Position numbers and translations under genes: made by a program. A stretch of DNA of 64,000 bases, from contig NZ_JAHBAH010000001.1 in the NCBI RefSeq assembly GCF_020510425.1, positions 558,001-622,000 of the forward strand, read 5' to 3'. The notes under the pieces are model-generated. The model was not told the DNA's origin and did no database searches. It was given only the letters and a program-made list of their open reading frames with translations. Positions within the stretch are counted from its first letter, which is position 1, and every line of letters starts with the position of its first letter. Below are positions 1 through 8,850 of this stretch, one piece after another. The DNA comes from Quatrionicoccus australiensis (GTDB lineage: Bacteria > Pseudomonadota > Gammaproteobacteria > Burkholderiales > Rhodocyclaceae).

Positions 1-2
1 GT

Positions 3-287
3 GCCGACAAGCTTTACCCCGGCCAGGTCGTCGAAGTTGAAATGAGCACGCCAGCCGGAGCGCAGCAAAGCCTGCCGGCCGCTGCGCTGGTACGCGACCA
101 GGGCAAGATCTTCGCTTTCGTGCAGACGGCCGGCAGCGACCAGGGCTACAGCTTCGAGCCGCGTGTCGTGCGCATCGTCAGCCAGGGCGGCGACAACGTC
201 GTTATCGATGGCATCGCCGTCGGCGAGCGCGTCGCGGTCAAGGGCATTTCCGGCCTCAAGGCAATGTTGACCGGCGTCGGCAAATAA
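3..287 (+). CDS. RND efflux periplasmic adaptor (membrane fusion protein), C-terminal fragment
   Basis: The gene begins upstream of the window; the open frame runs from base 3 to TAA at 285-287 (about 94 residues). Near the end, the pattern of a permeability statement (ALVRDQGKIFAFVQ), an R-V-V-R-I stretch and a G-L-x-x-G-E-R-V-A-V-K-G-like ending is typical of the last beta-barrel/membrane-proximal domains of CusB/CzcB-type adaptors. In this family the adaptor bridges the inner-membrane pump and the outer-membrane channel. The pump gene starts two bases after its stop codon, so the two are surely co-transcribed. Assignment rests largely on context because only the C-terminus is visible. Confidence 0.8.
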   Translation, partial: ADKLYPGQVVEVEMSTPAGAQQSLPAAALVRDQGKIFAFVQTAGSDQGYSFEPRVVRIVSQGGDNVVIDGIAVGERVAVKGISGLKAMLTGVGK

Positions 288-289
288 TC

Positions 290-3200
290 ATGCTGGCCGC
301 CCTGATCCGTTTCTCGCTGACCCAGCGCCTGTTGCTGCTGGTCCTCACCGCCATGCTGATCGGCGCCGGCGTGCAGGCTTTCATGGGCCTGCCGATCGAC
401 GCCTTTCCCGATGTCTCGACGACCCAGGTCAAGATCATCCTGAAGGCACCGGGCATGACGCCGGAAGAGGTCGAAACCCGCCTCGCCGTGCCGGTCGAGC
501 AGGAAATGCTCGGCATCCCCAACCAGCGCCTGCTGCGCTCGACTTCCAAGTACGCGCTGACCGACATCACCATCGACTTCGAGGACGGCACCGATATCTA
601 CTGGGCGCGCCAGCAGGTCGGCGAACGCCTCAATTCGGCGATGGGCAACCTGCCGCCCGGCGTCACCGGCGGCATGGCGCCGATCACCACGCCGCTCGGC
701 GAAATGTTCATGTTCACCATCGAGGGCGACCTGTCGCTCTCGGAAAAGCGAGCCCTGCTCGACTGGGTGATCCGGCCACAGCTGCGCACCATTCCAGGCG
801 TCGCCGACGTCAACAGTCTGGGCGGCGAAGTACGCACCTTTGAAATCGTGCCGCAACCGCAAAGCCTGGCCGCCCGCGGCCTGGCGCTGAAAGACCTGCA
901 GGCGGTGCTCGAAAGCAACAACCGCAACGACGGTGCCGGCCGCCTCAACGACGGCGAAGAGTCGCTGCTGGTACGCGCCGAAGGTGCCATTCGCAATGCC
1001 GACGACGTGCGCGCCATTGTTTTGCAAAACAAGGATGGCAACGTCGTGCGCATTGGCGATGTCGCCGAAGTCCGCCTCGGCGCCCTCACCCGCTACGGCG
1101 CAGTCACCAAGGGCGGCAAGGGCGAAGCGGTCGAAGGCCTGGTTCTCGGCCTGCGCGGCGCCAATGCGCAAACCGTGGTCGCCGGCGTCAAAACCAGGCT
1201 CGCCGAAATCGCCCCGACCCTGCCGGCCGGCGTCACGATCGAAGCTTTCTACGACCGCAGCAACCTGGTCGAGCGCGCCGTCGGCACCGTCGCGAAGGCG
1301 CTGTTCGAAGCCATCGTGCTCGTCGTACTGCTGTTGCTCGCCTTCCTCGGCAATTTGCGCGCCGCCATCGTCGTTGCCCTGATGCTGCCGCTCTCGGCGC
1401 TCGCCACCTTCATCCTGATGCGCATGGCCGGGCTTTCGGCCAACCTGATGAGCCTGGGCGGTCTCGCGATAGCCATCGGCATGCTGGTCGATGCCGCCGT
1501 GGTCGTCGTCGAAAACGTCGAAAACCAGTTTGCCGAAGCGCAGGACAAGCAACCCACCCTGCACCTGATCTTCCGCGCCGCGCGCGAAGTCGCCGCGCCG
1601 GTGACTTCGGGCATCGTCATCATCATCATCGTCTTTCTGCCGCTGCTCACGCTGCAGGGCCTGGAAGGCAAGATGTTCGGGCCGGTCGCGCTGACCATCG
1701 TCTTCGCACTCGCCTCATCGCTCTTGCTGTCGCTGACCGTGGTGCCGGTGCTGGCCTCCTACCTGATCAAGCGCGGCGTGCAGCACGAACCCTGGCTGGT
1801 CAGGAAGCTGGCCGCACTCTACGACCGCATCCTCGGTGCCGCACTGACCAACAGCCGGACCTTCATCCTCGGTGCGACCATCGCCCTGGTCGCTGCCGCC
1901 GGCGCTTTCATGCTGCTCGGCAAGAGTTTCATGCCGACCATGGACGAAGGCGACATGATCATGCAGCTGGAGAAACTGCCCTCGATCGGCCTCGACCAGA
2001 CGCTGGACATCGACAGCCGCGTGCAGCAGGCCATCCTGGCGAAGATCCCGGAAGTGAGGGATATCGTCGCCCGCGCCGGTTCCGACGAACTCGGCCTCGA
2101 CCCGATGGGACTGAACCAGACCGACACCTTCATGGTGCTGCAGCCGCGCGACACCTGGCGCGTGCCGGACCCGGCCTGGCTGGCCGACCAGATGCGCGCC
2201 GTGATGGAGGATTTCCCGGGCATCGGTTTCTCCTTCACCCAGCCGATCGACATGCGCGTCTCGGAAATGCTGACCGGCGTGCGCGGCGACCTCGCGATCA
2301 AGATTTACGGCACCGACCTCGCCACCCTCAACCAGCTGGCGGTCGACATCGAAAATACGGTCAAAAAGGTGCCCGGCGCCGAAGACACTTTCACGCTCAA
2401 GAACGACGGCGTGCAATACCTCAAGATCGCCGTCGACCGGCTCGCGGCCGGCCGCTTCGGCCTCAACGTCGATGACATCCAGAACGACCTCAAAGCCCTG
2501 CTCGAAGGCAGGAATGTCGGCACCGTGATCGAGCAGGGACGGCGTACGCCGGTCATCCTGCGCGGGCCGGAAACGCTGCGCGGCTCGGCCGCCGACTTTT
2601 CCGCCCTCAGGTTGAGTCTACCGGCTGGCGGCAGCGTGCCACTGGCCAGCATCGCCAAGATCGAGCGCATCGACGGCCCGGTCAAGGTCGACCGCGAAAA
2701 CGCCCAGCGTTACGTCGTCGTCCAGTCCAATGTGCGCGACCGCGACCTGGTTGGCTTCGTCGATGAAGCCAAGGCCGCCGTCGCCAGCCAGGTCAAGCTG
2801 CCACAGGGCTACCGCATCGCCTGGGGCGGCCAGTTCGAGAACCAGCAACGCGCCGCGGCACGCCTGATGATCGTCGTGCCGGTCGCCCTGCTGCTGATCT
2901 TCTTCCTGCTTTTCTCGACCTTCGGCTCGGTACGGCAGGCCCTGCTGGTCCTCTCCAACATTCCGTTCGCGATGATCGGCGGCATCTTCGGCCTGCTCAT
3001 TGCCGGCGAATACCTGTCGGTACCGGCCTCGGTCGGCTTCATCGCCCTGCTCGGCATCGCGGTGTTGAACGGCGTGGTGATGGTGACCTACTTCAACCAG
3101 TTGCTGGCGCGCGGCCTGTCGCTTGCCGAAGTCGTCGTCGAAGGTGCCAAGCGCCGCCTGCGGCCGGTACTGATGACCGCCAGCATCGCCGCCTTCGGCC

Positions 3201-3376
3201 TGGTGCCGATGTTGTTCGCGAACGGCCCCGGCTCGGAGGTGCAACGCCCGCTCGCCATCGTGGTTATCGGCGGTTTGCTGACGTCGACCGCCCTGACCCT
3301 CGTCTTGCTGCCCATCCTGTTCCGCCGCTTCGGCGTGGCGCGGACGGTCAATCTCACGGAGAACACGCATGGCTGA
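290..3376 (+). CDS. Heavy-metal-type RND efflux pump (CzcA/CusA family)
   Basis: A 1028-residue inner-membrane proton/substrate antiporter of normal length for RND pumps. It starts with a cytoplasmic edge and TM1 (about residues 10-30), followed by the family motif GLPIDAFPDVS (about 34-44), a large periplasmic loop, a TM2-TM6 block (about 335-500), a second periplasmic loop and a final TM block (about 860-1015). TM4 carries D401 in the segment MLVDAAVVVVEN, the proton-relay position in the heavy-metal (HME) branch. The DAA form resembles CusA-like more than CzcA-like (DGA) pumps, but the metal cannot be read from sequence. It sits in an adaptor-pump-DUF3240-channel operon and overlaps the next gene by 8 bases, indicating translational coupling. 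Confidence 0.93.
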   Translation: MLAALIRFSLTQRLLLLVLTAMLIGAGVQAFMGLPIDAFPDVSTTQVKIILKAPGMTPEEVETRLAVPVEQEMLGIPNQRLLRSTSKYALTDITIDFEDGTDIYWARQQVGERLNSAMGNLPPGVTGGMAPITTPLGEMFMFTIEGDLSLSEKRALLDWVIRPQLRTIPGVADVNSLGGEVRTFEIVPQPQSLAARGLALKDLQAVLESNNRNDGAGRLNDGEESLLVRAEGAIRNADDVRAIVLQNKDGNVVRIGDVAEVRLGALTRYGAVTKGGKGEAVEGLVLGLRGANAQTVVAGVKTRLAEIAPTLPAGVTIEAFYDRSNLVERAVGTVAKALFEAIVLVVLLLLAFLGNLRAAIVVALMLPLSALATFILMRMAGLSANLMSLGGLAIAIGMLVDAAVVVVENVENQFAEAQDKQPTLHLIFRAAREVAAPVTSGIVIIIIVFLPLLTLQGLEGKMFGPVALTIVFALASSLLLSLTVVPVLASYLIKRGVQHEPWLVRKLAALYDRILGAALTNSRTFILGATIALVAAAGAFMLLGKSFMPTMDEGDMIMQLEKLPSIGLDQTLDIDSRVQQAILAKIPEVRDIVARAGSDELGLDPMGLNQTDTFMVLQPRDTWRVPDPAWLADQMRAVMEDFPGIGFSFTQPIDMRVSEMLTGVRGDLAIKIYGTDLATLNQLAVDIENTVKKVPGAEDTFTLKNDGVQYLKIAVDRLAAGRFGLNVDDIQNDLKALLEGRNVGTVIEQGRRTPVILRGPETLRGSAADFSALRLSLPAGGSVPLASIAKIERIDGPVKVDRENAQRYVVVQSNVRDRDLVGFVDEAKAAVASQVKLPQGYRIAWGGQFENQQRAAARLMIVVPVALLLIFFLLFSTFGSVRQALLVLSNIPFAMIGGIFGLLIAGEYLSVPASVGFIALLGIAVLNGVVMVTYFNQLLARGLSLAEVVVEGAKRRLRPVLMTASIAAFGLVPMLFANGPGSEVQRPLAIVVIGGLLTSTALTLVLLPILFRRFGVARTVNLTENTHG

Positions 3377-3671
3377 TGTCCTGCTCACCCTGATCATGCC
3401 CGACAACGTCGCCCAGCACGTCGAGGATCTGCTGCTCGCGCGCCCCGACCTGGTCCCCGGCTTCACGGTCAATGCAGCCGAAGGCCACGGCGCGGTGATC
3501 CCGCTCGTCGAGGATGCCGAACTGGTTGCCGGGCACGCGCCGCGCACCGTGATCCGCACCGTCGGCCCGGAAGCCGCGAAGCGCGAAGTCCTCACCCTGA
3601 TCAAACAAAACATGCCGAACGCCAACATCTTCTTCTGGCTGGTACCGGTCATCGATATGGGACGCCTGTGA
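3369..3671 (+). CDS. DUF3240 family small protein of RND operon
   Basis: A 100-residue soluble protein without signal peptide or membrane segment. It matches what I recognise as the DUF3240 family, small proteins found in metal-efflux RND operons of betaproteobacteria. The fold looks like a ferredoxin-like/P-II-type alpha-beta domain (alternating strands LLTLIMP, PGFTVNAAEG, RTVIRTVGP and a terminal FFWLVPV), but no catalytic motif is visible. It starts inside the pump's last codons and its stop overlaps the GTG start of the channel gene (GTGA), so all three are translated as a coupled unit. A role in modulating or sensing the efflux complex is inference from position only. Confidence 0.75.
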   Translation: MADVLLTLIMPDNVAQHVEDLLLARPDLVPGFTVNAAEGHGAVIPLVEDAELVAGHAPRTVIRTVGPEAAKREVLTLIKQNMPNANIFFWLVPVIDMGRL

Positions 3672-4927
3672 AAAAGCTCATTCCGCTCCTGCTCGCCAGC
3701 TTCGGCCACTGCGCCCTGGCCCTCGAAGCCACCCCCAACCTGCCGCCGGCCGAGATCGTCGCCCAGGTCCTGCGCGCCAATCCGGGTGTCCAGGCCGCCG
3801 GTTCCAACGTGCGCGCCGAAGAAGCCAACCGGACGAGCCTCGAAGCCGGGCATTACGAATGGAGCCTGCGCCTCGGTGGGCAACAGCGCAAGACCAATCC
3901 AACGACCGGCCCGAACGAGCGTTACAACGAATGGAATGCCGCGATCGAACGGCCGCTGCGCCTGCCCGGCAAGGGCACGCTCGACAGCCAGCTCGGCGCC
4001 GCCGGCGTCAGCGTTGCCGAAACCATGCATGGCGATGCGCTACACGAAACCAGCCGCGCCCTGCTCGCTGCCTGGTTTGTCTGGCTGCGGGAAAATGCCG
4101 CTGCCGCGCAGTGGACCGAACAGGTTGCCCTGTTGCAAAAACAGGCGGCCGCCGTCAGCCGCCGCCAGCAGCTAGGCGATGCCGCCCATCTGGAAACCAT
4201 CCAGAGCGAAGCCGCCCTTGCCCAGGCAGAGGCGCAACAGACCATGGCCAAGGTGCGCCAGCAGCGCGCCGCGGAAGACCTGCGCCGCCGCTTCCCCGGC
4301 CTGCCGCTCAACGTCCCGGCCAGCATTGCCGAACCGCAGCCGGTCAGCGGCAGCCAGAACGAATGGGTGGAAGCCATTCTCGAACACAGCCACGAACTCG
4401 GCGTCGCCCGCGGCGAAGCGCAGAAGGCAACCATCGTCGCCGGTCGCGCCGGGCGCGACCGCCTGCCCGACCCGCTGGTCGGCATCCAGTTCTCGCGCGA
4501 ACGCGCCGGCGAGGAGAGCGTGCTCGGCGCCTATGTCAGCATCCCGCTACCCGGTACGGCGCGCCGCGCCACCGCCGATGCCGCCCTCGCCCAGGCTGAT
4601 GCCGCCGGCAGCCGCGAAGCCGCGGCAACGCAAAGGATAGCCGCCGAAGCCGCCGGCCTCTATCAGTCGGCCAGCGCCGCACTCGCCACCTGGCAGGCCG
4701 GACAAGGCGCCGGCGAACGCCTGAGTCGCGCCGCCGAAATGACGGCGCGTGCCTACCAGCTCGGCGAAGGGACGCTCAACGACCTGCTCACCGCCCGCCG
4801 CATGGCGAACGAAGCGCAACTGGCGGCCCGCCTGCTCCAGCTCGATGCGCTGGAACTGCGCTACCGGCTGTTGCTCGATGCACACCGGCTATGGGTGCTC
4901 GACGAGGAAAAACACCCCGGCGATTAG
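3668..4927 (+). CDS. TolC-family outer-membrane efflux channel (CzcC-like)
   Basis: A 419-residue protein starting at GTG (3668-3670), which overlaps the preceding stop; the start is supported by an immediate signal peptide (KK then LIPLLLASFGHCALALEA). The mature protein is rich in long Ala/Gln/Glu helices with the duplicated pattern expected of outer-membrane-factor proteins. Internal landmarks are ERPLRLPGK near 98 and VSIPLPGTARR near 290, the two equivalent strand turns of the beta-barrel repeats. As the last gene of the operon it supplies the exit duct for the RND pump. The next gene is convergent, about 200 bases downstream. Confidence 0.9.
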   Translation: MKKLIPLLLASFGHCALALEATPNLPPAEIVAQVLRANPGVQAAGSNVRAEEANRTSLEAGHYEWSLRLGGQQRKTNPTTGPNERYNEWNAAIERPLRLPGKGTLDSQLGAAGVSVAETMHGDALHETSRALLAAWFVWLRENAAAAQWTEQVALLQKQAAAVSRRQQLGDAAHLETIQSEAALAQAEAQQTMAKVRQQRAAEDLRRRFPGLPLNVPASIAEPQPVSGSQNEWVEAILEHSHELGVARGEAQKATIVAGRAGRDRLPDPLVGIQFSRERAGEESVLGAYVSIPLPGTARRATADAALAQADAAGSREAAATQRIAAEAAGLYQSASAALATWQAGQGAGERLSRAAEMTARAYQLGEGTLNDLLTARRMANEAQLAARLLQLDALELRYRLLLDAHRLWVLDEEKHPGD

Positions 4928-4952
4928 GTCGACCGCCTGGCGGGGCAAGCAC

Positions 4953-5135
4953 TCAATGCTTGTCTTCGCCTGCTGTCGGCTGTCCCGTTGCGCGCCGGTT
5001 CCTCTCTTCGTTGCCGGCGAAAACGTAGCGCCCGGCCAGTTCGCCGTCCCTCATGCCGGGATCGCAAACCAGATGATTGACCTTGGTGCACAAGCCCTTG
5101 AGTTCCTGCGAACCGCCGGGCGGCCAATCTTTTCT
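4953..5135 (-). other. In-frame open stretch after the flavoprotein stop (possible small ORF or read-through extension)
   Basis: Directly after the TAA of the sulfide:quinone-reductase-like gene, the same reading frame stays open for 60 codons to a TGA at 4953-4955. Codon and residue composition look protein-like (for example LCTKVNHLVCDPGMRDGEL) and unlike the Arg/Ala-rich shadow frames nearby. There is no ATG at the beginning; the first candidate starts are an internal TTG and, later, an ATG that would give about 33 residues. It could be a decayed C-terminal extension, a small gene with a non-ATG start, or chance. No family is recognised. Confidence 0.25.
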
Positions 5136-6275
5136 TTATTTGAAGGTACGCAGGTAATGCCCCTCGAAATAGCGCTTGGCCCAGTGGAACAGGCGCGAGG
5201 CAGGGAGCATGAAACTGCGCTGCGGATCGCGATAGACCAGCATGCCGCTGTTCACGCTATCGACGATGCAGATCAGTTCGGGCCGCGGACGCGCCACCGG
5301 TGCCTTGCCCTGCAGGGCGAGCAGGAGATTTTCCGCCGCCGCTTTCGCTTGCAGATCGGCCATGTGCGCCTGTTTCGGCAGCCAGTCCGGACCGGGGTAA
5401 CTGCCTGCATCGCCGGCGACAAAAACCTTGCGGCAGGCCGTCACGACGCAGAACTCGTCGGCCGGAAAGAAACCGCCGGCCGAGAGTTCGATGCCGCTCT
5501 CGGCGGCCCATTGCGGTCCGGTCAGGCCGGGCATGAAAAGGATCAGCTCGGCCGGCAGGCTGGCCGTTTCGGTATCGACCGAGTGGTCGGTAAAACGCAG
5601 GATCTTTTCGCCGAGATGGGTTTCGATGCCGCGCCGCGCCATTTCGGCGAGAAGATTCCGGACGGCCTTTTCGCCGAGGCGCTTGCCGGGTTCGGCGGCG
5701 GCATTGAAGAAGGTGAGCCGGAACTTGTCGCGTCGGCCCTGCTGGCGCAACATCGTATCGACCCCGAACAGCAGTTCGAACATCGGCCCGCCGCGCATCG
5801 CCGAAGGTTCCTGCGGATTGCCGCCGAAACCGAAGGCGATATTACCGCCCGTCATGCTGTCCAGCCGGTCGCGGATGCGTTCGGCCGCGGCCACCCCTTC
5901 GCACAGGGTCAGCGCATGTTCGATGCCCGGCATGCCCTTGAGGAAACGACCGCCGGTCGCAATGATCAGCGCATCGTTGGCAACTTCACCGTGATCGGTG
6001 ACGACCGTCCGGCCGCCATCCTTGAGACCGGTGACGGTGCAGGCGCAGTGGTTGATGCGGTATTTCTGCAGGAATCGCTGCAGCGGGATGATCAGGTCGC
6101 TGCCTTTGCGGATACCGGGCGGCACCCAGATCAGGCTGGGCAGATAGACGAATTCAGCGCGCGGGGCGATCAGCGAGATCATCGCCTTGGGCGCCCGCCG
6201 GCGCAGTTCGCGCGCCGCGCTGAGCGCCGCGAAGCCGGCACCGAGTATGACGATACGGGAATTTCCGTTGGGCAT
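5136..6275 (-). CDS. FAD-dependent oxidoreductase, sulfide:quinone reductase-like
   Basis: 379 residues from the ATG at 6275, chosen because a GAAAGA ribosome site lies just upstream and the FAD-binding motif (GAGFAALSA, from residue 12) follows immediately. A longer reading upstream is not conserved-looking. A second Rossmann-type motif and the C-terminal FAD contact VFVAGDAG, followed by PKQAHMADLQA, place it in the NDH-2/SQR/flavocytochrome c sulfide dehydrogenase superfamily. The short C-terminal amphipathic segment (FHWAKRYFEGHY) is typical of membrane-surface SQRs. Cysteines lie near residues 48 and 50 and in FCVVTAC; whether they form the SQR redox pair is uncertain, so NADH or another donor remains possible. 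The gene is monocistronic and faces the efflux operon. Confidence 0.75.
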   Translation of the reverse strand: MPNGNSRIVILGAGFAALSAARELRRRAPKAMISLIAPRAEFVYLPSLIWVPPGIRKGSDLIIPLQRFLQKYRINHCACTVTGLKDGGRTVVTDHGEVANDALIIATGGRFLKGMPGIEHALTLCEGVAAAERIRDRLDSMTGGNIAFGFGGNPQEPSAMRGGPMFELLFGVDTMLRQQGRRDKFRLTFFNAAAEPGKRLGEKAVRNLLAEMARRGIETHLGEKILRFTDHSVDTETASLPAELILFMPGLTGPQWAAESGIELSAGGFFPADEFCVVTACRKVFVAGDAGSYPGPDWLPKQAHMADLQAKAAAENLLLALQGKAPVARPRPELICIVDSVNSGMLVYRDPQRSFMLPASRLFHWAKRYFEGHYLRTFK

Positions 6276-6431
6276 TGGGTGTTCTTTCAGAATGTATACA
6301 CACGCGCCGCCCTCGGGGACGGCACGCAAAGCCAGGCAGTATCAAGATACATGCCATCCTTGAATCCCCGGCCGGACGGCCGGATTCATCAGCGGCTGCG
6401 CGGCTGGCGTGCCACGCCTGTCACTTCAAGA

Positions 6432-6464
6432 CAAAAATGGCGGAGCCACGCTCCGCCATTTTTG
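6432..6464 (-). terminator. Intrinsic terminator after the octaheme cytochrome operon
   Basis: Near-perfect inverted repeat with arms containing TGGCGGAGC and GCTCCGCCA, a CAC loop, and A/T runs on both sides, so it can act in either direction. It lies 14 bases past the stop codon of the cytochrome b gene on the minus strand. Confidence 0.85.
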
Positions 6465-6477
6465 TCCGCATGCCGCC

Positions 6478-7086
6478 TCAGTGTTCCTCGGCATCCTCCC
6501 AGCCGGTGATCATCGCCTTGATGTGCGCGAAGACGGTATGGCCGGTCGTGGTCAGATAGACGTGGATGAAGAAGAAAGCGGTGATCATGAAGGCGCCGAT
6601 GGTGTGGGCGATGGCCACCACCTCCAGCGACAAGTAGCGGTCGACGCCGAGCGCGGCCCAGTTTCCGTAAAACAGGTAGAGCAGGCCGGAACCCCAGATC
6701 AGCGGCGAAATGAAGGCGAGCAGCGCCAGGTAGGCGAGGCGCTGCAGCGGGTTGTGCTTCTGCTGCACGGTTTTCTGGAAGGGATGCGACGCACCGACGA
6801 AAATGCCGAAGACGTAGTACTTGATCATCGCCAGCACGTTCTTGAGCGATGGCAGGTACTGCCGCCATTCGCCGGTGGTGAATTGCCAGAAGATGGTGAA
6901 GGCCCACAGCACGAGCAGGCTCCAGGCGGCGACGGTATGCAGCTGGACCGCCTTCCGGAAACCGAGCAGGTCGTAAGTGCCATGCACCTCGAAGCCGGAG
7001 ATCATCATCACGATGATCAGCAAGGCCTGCGACCAGTGCCAGAAGCGCTCGTAGCGCTTGTAGATATAGATACGTTCCTTAGTCAT
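6478..7086 (-). CDS. Cytochrome b (b561-type), membrane partner of the octaheme cytochrome
   Basis: A 202-residue integral membrane protein. Four to five hydrophobic segments are visible (about 17-33, 52-70, 115-140, 155-180), with His residues in or beside them: WHW near residue 18, LHTVAAW near 50, AHTIGAF near 160 and FIHVYL near 174. These are the usual bis-His haem b ligands of the cytochrome b561/Ni-hydrogenase b/thiosulfate-reductase b family. The start ATG overlaps the last codons of the octaheme cytochrome gene by 8 bases, so the two are translationally coupled. It most likely carries electrons between the quinone pool and the multihaem protein; the direction is not evident from sequence. 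Confidence 0.88.
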   Translation of the reverse strand: MTKERIYIYKRYERFWHWSQALLIIVMMISGFEVHGTYDLLGFRKAVQLHTVAAWSLLVLWAFTIFWQFTTGEWRQYLPSLKNVLAMIKYYVFGIFVGASHPFQKTVQQKHNPLQRLAYLALLAFISPLIWGSGLLYLFYGNWAALGVDRYLSLEVVAIAHTIGAFMITAFFFIHVYLTTTGHTVFAHIKAMITGWEDAEEH

Positions 7087-8722
7087 GACGGGCTCCTTGG
7101 CGACGGCGGGTGACGAAGCGCACGCTGCCGTGCGTCAGGCCGACGACGATGGCGGCGGCAACGGCGAGCCAGCCCAGCGTATCGACCAGCGCATTGCGAT
7201 CACGGCCGGGCAGGTAAATATCGGTGATTTCGGCAAGTCGACCGTCGGCGGCACGCGTGTGGCATTCCTGGCAGGGCACGGCCTTTTCCTTGGGCGCTAC
7301 CATGTGGGTGATGAACCAGTTCATCTGCGTTTCGATGAAACCGAACTTGCCGCTGTAGGGCAGGCCGGCGTAGTCCATCCCCGCCTTGATCGACTTGGCG
7401 TAGTCGTAATGCTTCCAAAGTGCCGTGTCGTCATCGCCGAAGACGTGGTTGACCACCAGCGTCTTGTTTTCGGTGTCGTAGGCCTGCTTGCCGCGCATGA
7501 CCTTGAACGGCCAGATGCGCGCGTTCGGATCGGCGGCAGAGCCTTCGACGCGATTCAATTCGAGCACTTTGCTGTCGTCGATCTTGTCGGTGATGCTGAC
7601 CGGATGGACGATGCCGTTGTACCACTTGTACACCGGCCGGACGTTCTCGCCGTACCTGAAATCGCCCTTGGCTGCCGAATACGACAGGTGGCCGTGCTCG
7701 TCCTTGACGAACAGCGGCTTGCCGTCGGCGTCCATCTTGCCGGCCGTGGACCAGTCCCACCACATCTTGGTGGCAATGCCGCCGCGCGCGAACTCGGGAA
7801 TATGGCAGGTCTGGCAGGCCACCTTGCTGGTGTGGTTGTTGATCTTGGCCTCCTTGTGCGGCACCGGACCGTGGCAGGACTCGCAGGTTGCGCGATTGTG
7901 GTCGTCCTTGGGCAGGTCGAGGCCATGCGTGTCCTTGGCGGTCGCGGCGTAACGGCTGCCCGAGGGCTGGTGCGCGTTGAAGGTGTGGCAATCGGCGCAA
8001 ACCATGTTGGCGCCGTCCTTGGCCATGTGAACGTCGAGGGCGCGCGGCGGATTCTTCAACGAAGAATCGAGGTCGCCGTGCTTAACCGCATCGCCGCCCC
8101 CGCCGTTGAAGTGGCAGGCACCGCAATTGGCATTGCCCGGCTTGCCGACATGCTGGGCAATTTTCGTCAGGTCGGGCGCCTTGAATTGTTTCTTGCCCGG
8201 CGGACCTTCCATGGGCTCGAACTCGCGGTCCGCGTACAAGGGATGGCCGGCGTCGGTGCCGAATTTCTTGTAGGTGCCGGTCTTGTCGTGACAGGCCAGG
8301 CAGTCCACGTTGTCCTGGTTGGTGAAATCGAAGTTCTTGTCGCTCCAGCCATAGCCGGCATGGCAACTGGTGCAGCGCGCCTCGTTGGAAATCGGCGAGC
8401 CGCAGAAATTGTTGGCCGTCCATTTCTTACCGACCTTCTTACCGGTCGTCGGACTGGTCGTCTCCCAGGTCCAGTGAAGACTCGTCATCACCTGATGCCC
8501 TGCCTTGTTGTGGCAGGAGAGGCAAGCCTTGGTCACCTCCGGCCCGCTCTTGAACGGGCCCTTCAACGCTTCCAGCTTGCTGTGATCGGTTGTCGATCGT
8601 GATGTTTCCGCCCCCGCGGAAGGAGTCGGTGAAGCTTGCGGTGACGCCACCCCAGTCGCTTGCGCGAACAAGGCGAACGCCAGAAGCCCCGAGCCGACCA
8701 GTATGCGCACATGGTTTCTCAT
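7079..8722 (-). CDS. Octaheme c-type cytochrome, tetrathionate reductase (OTR) family, membrane-anchored
   Basis: 547 residues from the ATG at 8722, which has a strong GAGGGAG ribosome site and is followed by a Sec signal peptide (RNHVRILVGSGLLAFALFAQATGVA). Eight CxxCH haem sites are present in order: CLSCH, CTSCH, CLACH, CGACH, CADCH, CESCH, CQTCH, CQECH. The region around the first sites (CHNKAGHQVMTSLHWTWE, NNFCGSPISNEARCTSCH) is the signature of octaheme tetrathionate reductases. Family members reduce tetrathionate, nitrite and hydroxylamine in vitro; the physiological substrate is unsettled. Unlike the soluble Shewanella enzyme, this one ends with a hydrophobic helix (LGWLAVAAAIVVGLTHG) and a basic tail, so it should be anchored in the inner membrane facing the periplasm next to its cytochrome b. 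Confidence 0.9.
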   Translation of the reverse strand: MRNHVRILVGSGLLAFALFAQATGVASPQASPTPSAGAETSRSTTDHSKLEALKGPFKSGPEVTKACLSCHNKAGHQVMTSLHWTWETTSPTTGKKVGKKWTANNFCGSPISNEARCTSCHAGYGWSDKNFDFTNQDNVDCLACHDKTGTYKKFGTDAGHPLYADREFEPMEGPPGKKQFKAPDLTKIAQHVGKPGNANCGACHFNGGGGDAVKHGDLDSSLKNPPRALDVHMAKDGANMVCADCHTFNAHQPSGSRYAATAKDTHGLDLPKDDHNRATCESCHGPVPHKEAKINNHTSKVACQTCHIPEFARGGIATKMWWDWSTAGKMDADGKPLFVKDEHGHLSYSAAKGDFRYGENVRPVYKWYNGIVHPVSITDKIDDSKVLELNRVEGSAADPNARIWPFKVMRGKQAYDTENKTLVVNHVFGDDDTALWKHYDYAKSIKAGMDYAGLPYSGKFGFIETQMNWFITHMVAPKEKAVPCQECHTRAADGRLAEITDIYLPGRDRNALVDTLGWLAVAAAIVVGLTHGSVRFVTRRRQGARHD

Positions 8723-8815
8723 GGTGTCTCCCTCTTGTGTCAGTGCTCGACCATGTCGATCAAACACCCCAGCCCCGCAGCTGCCTGCTTGCATTATAAG
8801 CAAATAATTAAATGC

Positions 8816-8826
8816 TGTTACTAACA
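8816..8826. promoter_or_regulatory. Short palindrome TGTTACTAACA in divergent promoter region
   Basis: Perfect 5-bp arms around one base, about 95 bases upstream of the octaheme cytochrome start codon and 113 bases upstream of the DUF1924 cytochrome gene. It could be an operator, but nothing identifies the protein. Confidence 0.3.
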
Positions 8827-8850
8827 ACATAGGCGAGCCTGGGGTAAGAC

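Noticed and set aside
4749..6509. Plus-strand open frame of 586 codons over the flavoprotein gene
   Set aside because: Runs through the channel gene end and antisense to the SQR-like gene; no recognisable domain.
7085..8602. Plus-strand open frame opposite the octaheme cytochrome
   Set aside because: The minus strand has eight CxxCH sites and a signal peptide; the plus reading has no family features.
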